DNA of 64,000 nucleotides from contig JAGVWE010000002.1 in NCBI GenBank assembly GCA_018304425.1, positions 62,001-126,000 of the forward strand, read 5' to 3'. The stretch is from Candidatus Iainarchaeum sp. GTDB lineage: Archaea; Iainarchaeota; Iainarchaeia; Iainarchaeales; UBA10219. Positions 63,752 through 64,000 of the stretch are shown one piece after another. The notes under the pieces are model-generated. The model had not been told where the DNA came from and did not search any database. It saw only the letters and a program-made list of their open reading frames with translations. The position numbers and the translations under genes were made by a program. Numbering within the stretch: position 1 is the first letter of the stretch; every line of letters starts with the position of its first letter.

Positions 63752-64000
63752 TCAGCGCTTGGCCAGGCTCTTGTATACTTCCTCGAGTGCCCGGGCGTGG
63801 GCTTCGAGGGTCAACGGCGGGGCCATGCCCCGGGAGAGCTGTTCGGTGAGGTGGGGTTCTTCCGCGAACTCCAGCATTTTTTCGGCCAGGCTCTCCACGT
63901 CATTGAATTCGAAGACCAGGCCCGCGTTGTGCTTTTTGACGAGTTCTGGAAGGCAGCCGGCGTTCGAGGCAATGACCGGGACATTGCAGGCAATGGCTTC
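63752..64000 (-). CDS. Glycosyltransferase, C-terminal part (cut by window edge)
   Basis: The minus strand from the right edge is open for 83 codons to TGA at 63752. It reads EAIACNVPVIASNAGCLPEL, VKKHNAGLVFEFNDVESLAE and ends ALEEVYKSLAKR. This is the C-terminal nucleotide-sugar region of GT4 enzymes (E-A-x-A-x-x-x-P-V-I-A). It is convergent with the PIN toxin gene. It probably belongs with the glycosyltransferase at 61823 in surface polysaccharide synthesis. Confidence 0.8.
   Translation of the reverse strand, partial: EAIACNVPVIASNAGCLPELVKKHNAGLVFEFNDVESLAEKMLEFAEEPHLTEQLSRGMAPPLTLEAHARALEEVYKSLAKR

Overview
This window is archaeal. It carries a complete exosome super-operon (proteasome alpha, SBDS, Rrp4, Rrp41, Rrp42, eL43, RNA polymerase subunit P, Brix, Pcc1, prefoldin beta), RNase P proteins Pop5 and Rpp30, eL15, an LSm protein, aIF5A, aIF2-beta, aIF1A, a RIO1 kinase, a Dim2-type KH protein, topoisomerase VI A and B, an intein-bearing MCM helicase and Mre11. 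Genes are dense and GC-rich, overlaps of the ATGA type are common, and many genes look leaderless, with a TATA-like box 25-29 bp before the start codon. The lineage cannot be fixed from the sequence alone. Small lipoproteins, many toxin-antitoxin pairs and a bacterial-style diaminopimelate pathway would suit a DPANN-type archaeon (for example Diapherotrites/Iainarchaeota), but that is inference.

Layout. 1-5750: the exosome super-operon on the minus strand, ending at the left edge in a partial DHH phosphoesterase. 5800-12100: a lipoprotein, two related membrane proteins, Pop5, a decayed AAA ATPase, an HD protein with AlaX, Rpp30, eL15 and a potassium-channel-like protein with an odd selectivity filter. 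12150-16000: an Ncs6-type tRNA thiolase, tRNA-Val, a 42-residue Asp-rich protein, a long coiled-coil protein, a membrane protein and tRNA-Ala. 16000-19830: lipoprotein, LSm, a MinD/roadblock-like/DUF2226/NYN cluster, and aIF5A. 19840-21580 is an accessory spot with a NUMOD3-repeat protein and a gene broken by a 16-bp tandem duplication. 21800-27270: MCM with a 535-residue intein, YggS and a VapBC pair with a palindromic operator.

27300-38020 is a large branched-chain/amino-acid ABC uptake locus. Three substrate-binding lipoproteins, each beside its own regulator (two bacterioopsin-activator-type HTH proteins and one tandem Lrp protein), feed a single LivH-LivM-LivG-LivF set. A tail-to-tail RelE/RelB-like pair framed by 22-bp direct repeats sits inside it. 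38020-41000: slipin, a presenilin-type protease and a VTT-domain protein. 41000-49620: translation factors, RIO1, Dim2, topoisomerase VI, Mre11 and a ThiI-like protein whose PP-loop is lost.

50800-52800 is the most unusual stretch. It holds a folded RNA candidate just before tRNA-Cys, a lone CRISPR-repeat-like element, a run of unrelated short palindromes with mutually exclusive stems, and then a winged-helix/nucleotidyltransferase pair resembling AbiE-type (type IV) toxin-antitoxin systems. 53000-59620 encodes lysine synthesis (lysC, asd, dapB, dapA, lysA and a DapL-like aminotransferase); its first half looks compositionally different from its second half. The right end has a second large membrane-anchored helical protein, a ZIP transporter, a glycosyltransferase, another VapBC pair and a partial glycosyltransferase.
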